Of a DNA stretch of 53,635 nucleotides, positions 51,433 through 53,635 are shown one piece after another. The notes beneath the pieces were generated by a model. That model worked only from the letters and a program-made list of their open reading frames with translations, made no database searches and had not been told where the DNA came from. Origin of the DNA: UBA2259 sp964543485 (GTDB taxonomy: Bacteria; Patescibacteriota; Dojkabacteria; SC72); assembly GCA_964543485.1 (NCBI GenBank), contig CAZIYI010000004.1:1-53635 (forward strand). The letters are read 5' to 3'. A program made the position numbers and the translations under genes. Position 1 is the stretch's first letter. Each line of letters starts with the position of its first letter.

Positions 51433-52257
51433 ATGGCAAAAGAAAAAAATCAGAGTAAGTCCTCCAAAGCCCCAAAGAAAGTTTTTAAAATAAAGAAACC
51501 TAAAATTAAATTCTCTAAACCAGATTTTAAAAATTTGTTTTCAAATAGAATGTTTAAGATATTTCTTTATGTACTAGGAGGTGTTGTTGTATTTATAATG
51601 GTGGATCTCTTCGTTCAGTATCTTAACAACGGGTACAGTATTGCAGTTATTGATGGATCTAGAATATCTAAAGCAAGATATCATCAAGAATTAGAAGCAA
51701 TGTATGGCCCTACCATTGCATCTCAACTAATTGATGAGAAACTAATTAACCTAGAAGCTAAAAAAGCAGATATTACAGCAACTGATGAAGAAATAAATAC
51801 TCAATTACAAGAAATAATAGATAGTATTGGAGGTCAAGAGGCATATGAAGCAGCTTTGCAATCTAATAATATTACAGAAGATCAATTAAAAGATGATATA
51901 AGATTAGATATTATCTCAAGAGGAATTCTTGAACCAACATTAGAGTATACAGATGATGATGTTAAAGCATTTTTTGAGCAGTATAGCTCTGCAATGTTTC
52001 CTAATGAAACAGCACAGTTAGAAGAGGGTGAGAAATTAGATTTCGAATTGTATAAAGAGGAAGTTGAAACCTACTATATAAGACAACAGGTTGAGAATAC
52101 AAAATATACTTGGTTAGAATCTCTAAAAGAAGAGTATAAGATTCAAGATAACTCCGTATCTAAGCCAAAGTATGGTATATTATCTGCAACAATAAATATA
52201 GTTAAGAATATATTTAACGAAGCAAATACAAATGATGTCCAACCAACTACAGAATAA
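51433..52257 (+). CDS. SurA-N/PrsA-like membrane-anchored chaperone without PPIase domain
   Basis: 274 aa. A very basic N-terminal tail (~1-40, Lys/Pro/Ser) and one membrane segment (~45-64) lead to an external helical domain of the SurA/PrsA N-terminal kind (GSRISKARYHQELEAMYG, then LIDEKLINLEAKKADITATDEEI). The parvulin PPIase domain that usually follows is missing. Such proteins act as holdases for exported proteins. The terminator after it suggests that it ends a transcript. Confidence 0.75.
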   Translation: MAKEKNQSKSSKAPKKVFKIKKPKIKFSKPDFKNLFSNRMFKIFLYVLGGVVVFIMVDLFVQYLNNGYSIAVIDGSRISKARYHQELEAMYGPTIASQLIDEKLINLEAKKADITATDEEINTQLQEIIDSIGGQEAYEAALQSNNITEDQLKDDIRLDIISRGILEPTLEYTDDDVKAFFEQYSSAMFPNETAQLEEGEKLDFELYKEEVETYYIRQQVENTKYTWLESLKEEYKIQDNSVSKPKYGILSATINIVKNIFNEANTNDVQPTTE

Positions 52258-52274
52258 ATAAAAAAGAAATTTTT

Positions 52275-52303
52275 AAAGGGGGGCAGATGCTCCCCTTTTT
52301 TTT
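52275..52303 (+). terminator. Strong Rho-independent terminator
   Basis: AAAGGGGGGC and GCTCCCCTTT form a ~10-bp stem (one G-U) around an AGAT tetraloop, followed by eight T. On the minus strand the hairpin is followed by TTTAAAAATTT, so it can also stop hpf transcription. Confidence 0.85.
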
Positions 52304-52304
52304 A

Positions 52305-52895
52305 TTACATCTCTTTGTCTGCTGGTTCTACCAACCCATAACCACCCTCTTTCCTTTTGTATATCATTGATATTTTACCACTACCCTTATGTCTAAATAG
52401 GAGCTGATCATAACCTAATAACTCCATACGCTCAATTGCTTCTCCCTCTTCCAGTGGACTCATATCATCTAATTTTTTCCTTACTTTAATCGTTGGAACA
52501 TAATCTACATAGGTATCTATTTTTTCTTCTACCTGCTTAAGCATTGCGTCTGCTTCTAATACTTTCCATGGAGTAATTCCTTCCCAGTATGCTTTCTTAT
52601 CTGAATACCTATTCAATCTTCTAGCAAGAGTGTCTGTTGCTTGATCAATATTTGCATACATATTCTCACCACTAATCTCAACTCTAACAGTACTTTTAGG
52701 TAATTTAACAGTAATATCTATTCTAAAATCGTGTTTTACACCCTTTCTCTGTGTATACTCTTTTAATACCACATCAACAGTAATTGCTTCCGTTAACAGA
52801 TGCTCATATTTAGTAATTTTTTCAACAACATACTTCTTAAGTGGTTCTGTAGGCCTCATTCCAACAAAAGTTATCTGTACATCTTTAATATTCAT
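52305..52895 (-). CDS. hpf: Ribosome hibernation promoting factor, long form
   Basis: 196 aa. The N-terminal beta-alpha-beta domain (~1-105, IKDVQITFVGMRPTEPLKKYV and ITVKLPKSTVRVEISG) binds the 30S decoding site. The C-terminal domain (SPLEEGEAIERMELLGYDQL, then SGKISMIYKRKEGGYGLVEP) is the dimerisation part of long HPF. That part joins two ribosomes into an inactive 100S pair. It stands alone on the minus strand, beside the terminator. Confidence 0.95.
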   Translation of the reverse strand: MNIKDVQITFVGMRPTEPLKKYVVEKITKYEHLLTEAITVDVVLKEYTQRKGVKHDFRIDITVKLPKSTVRVEISGENMYANIDQATDTLARRLNRYSDKKAYWEGITPWKVLEADAMLKQVEEKIDTYVDYVPTIKVRKKLDDMSPLEEGEAIERMELLGYDQLLFRHKGSGKISMIYKRKEGGYGLVEPADKEM

Positions 52896-53008
52896 ATTAA
52901 GAAATATTAATTTATATATTTTATTCTACCTTATTTATATTTTAAAAAGAAACTTTACATCTTAAAGAGATAATTATACAATCACCCCATAATATTATTT
53001 AAAAACAT

Positions 53009-53461
53009 ATGGTAGAGAAGGAGAATAAATATTTAATAGCATCGAGTTTTGATATGTTAGATATGTATCCTGAATATTTTCCAGAACGACATTATCTAGA
53101 CGATATCCCCTTTTATCTAGCCAATTTTCCATATTATCTAGAAGATAATAATACAGAAAATACCCCCCCCCTATTTAGAATGATAGTATTTCCCAAAGCC
53201 GTTATTGCAGTATCAGCAGCAGAGAGGGATATTTGGGATTTAGAATATTACCCTCATAGAGATGAACTTCTTTATGAATTTAGGGATATTATTAAAGAGA
53301 AAGTGAAACTTAAAATAGCGAAACCAAAACAATTAGTTGAGCAGTTGGTTTTTGAAACAAATAATGGACAGGTAAAAGAGTATTACTTAAGAATTCTTCT
53401 TTACTCTGATCCTTTATCATCTGAATTGATTCACAATTATTTCAAAAGAAGGGAAGGATAA
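53009..53461 (+). CDS. Hypothetical protein
   Basis: 150 aa, cytoplasmic by sequence. Notable for many aromatic residues in the first half (MYPEYFPERHYLDDIPFYL) and a charged, helical second half (YEFRDIIKEKVKLKIAK). No signal, membrane segment or motif that I recognise. Its codon use is like that of neighbouring genes and the frame is well separated on both sides, so it is probably a real gene. Confidence 0.6.
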   Translation: MVEKENKYLIASSFDMLDMYPEYFPERHYLDDIPFYLANFPYYLEDNNTENTPPLFRMIVFPKAVIAVSAAERDIWDLEYYPHRDELLYEFRDIIKEKVKLKIAKPKQLVEQLVFETNNGQVKEYYLRILLYSDPLSSELIHNYFKRREG

Positions 53462-53475
53462 TATATATTGTATTC

Positions 53476-53504
53476 TTGCAGGATAGCAATTAGGGATATA
53501 TAAT
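53476..53504 (+). promoter_or_regulatory. sigma70-type promoter of tRNA-Asn
   Basis: TTGCAG (53476-53481), a 17-bp spacer and a perfect TATAAT (53499-53504) end 8 nt before the tRNA 5' end. Confidence 0.7.
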
Positions 53505-53512
53505 AAACCTAT

Positions 53513-53584
53513 TCCGCGATAGCTCAATGGTAGAGCGAACGGCTGTTAACCGTTTGGTTCCAGGTTCGAGTCCTGGTCGCGGAG
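53513..53584 (+). tRNA. tRNA-Asn(GUU)
   Basis: Acceptor TCCGCGA pairs with TCGCGGA. The anticodon arm is AACGG-CTGTTAA-CCGTT (anticodon GTT), the T arm CCAGG-TTCGAGT-CCTGG. Discriminator G; CCA not encoded. The last 51 bases of the window hold nothing I can assign. Confidence 0.94.
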
Positions 53585-53635
53585 TTCATCCCGCCAACTT
53601 ATAGTACAGAGATGATTAGTTCCTAAAGAATCAAG

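Overview
The window is AT-rich, very gene-dense bacterial DNA. It carries no mobile element, prophage or CRISPR array. Gene content fits a small-genome bacterium of the Candidate Phyla Radiation (Patescibacteria). There are core replication, repair, translation and division genes, many small single-pass membrane proteins of unknown function, almost no metabolism apart from two phosphoglycerate mutases, tiny intergenic gaps and no visible Shine-Dalgarno sequences. A Dojkabacteria/Microgenomates-like lineage is a guess only; no rRNA is present to test it. UGA is used as a stop (for example at 15490-15492) and a release factor 2 gene is present, so there is no sign of UGA recoding.

Layout. 1-11.4 kb: tRNA-Pro end, an RsmI-like methyltransferase, and DNA repair and replication genes (mutL, uvrB, uvrC, dnaE), with an RRM RNA-binding protein, tRNA-Gln and an orphan membrane protein between them. 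11.4-16.1 kb: a run of six envelope genes (lysozyme-like protein, YggT, degenerate cupin, transglutaminase-like protein without its Cys, HEPN-like membrane protein, exported protein). 16.1-20.3 kb: XRE regulator, DUF4214-like protein, tRNA-Gly, rplS, gpmI, a DedA protein and a DUF192 protein. 20.4-25.7 kb: HelD-like helicase, lgt, gatA and a Gmad2-GerMN protein. 25.8-32.9 kb: DUF4116 repeat protein, rnhB, small membrane proteins, several tRNAs, a catalytically degenerate Fic-wHTH protein, gatB-gatC and a possible ADP-ribosyltransferase. 32.9-36 kb: lepB, parA, parB and a SpoU methyltransferase. 36-42.8 kb: rpmA, a THUMP-type methyltransferase and rplU, then a division and wall block (rodA/ftsW, DUF167, ftsZ, ftsA, ftsQ). 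42.8-53.6 kb: second DedA protein, tRNAs, cohesin-like protein, uppP, second gpmI, prfB, ftsE-ftsX-M23 protein, a SurA-N-like protein, hpf, an orphan gene and tRNA-Asn.

How the genes connect. The wall and division set (RodA/FtsW, FtsQ, FtsA, FtsZ, FtsEX with an EnvC-like partner, UppP, a lysozyme-like protein) shows that the cell makes and remodels peptidoglycan. GatA, GatB and GatC with tRNA-Gln and tRNA-Asn point to transamidation as the route to Gln-tRNA and/or Asn-tRNA. Lgt and LepB cover lipoprotein modification and signal-peptide removal.

Most notable observations: an FtsEX-linked M23 protein whose zinc-ligand motifs occur in circularly permuted order; many promoters whose -10 box lies only 5-8 nt before the start codon, suggesting leaderless mRNAs; convergent genes that repeatedly share a 4-nt stop-stop overlap; several pseudo-enzymes (cupin, transglutaminase, Fic); and two 100-N gaps flanked by identical 55-bp copies, which are assembly artefacts inside intact uvrB and uppP.
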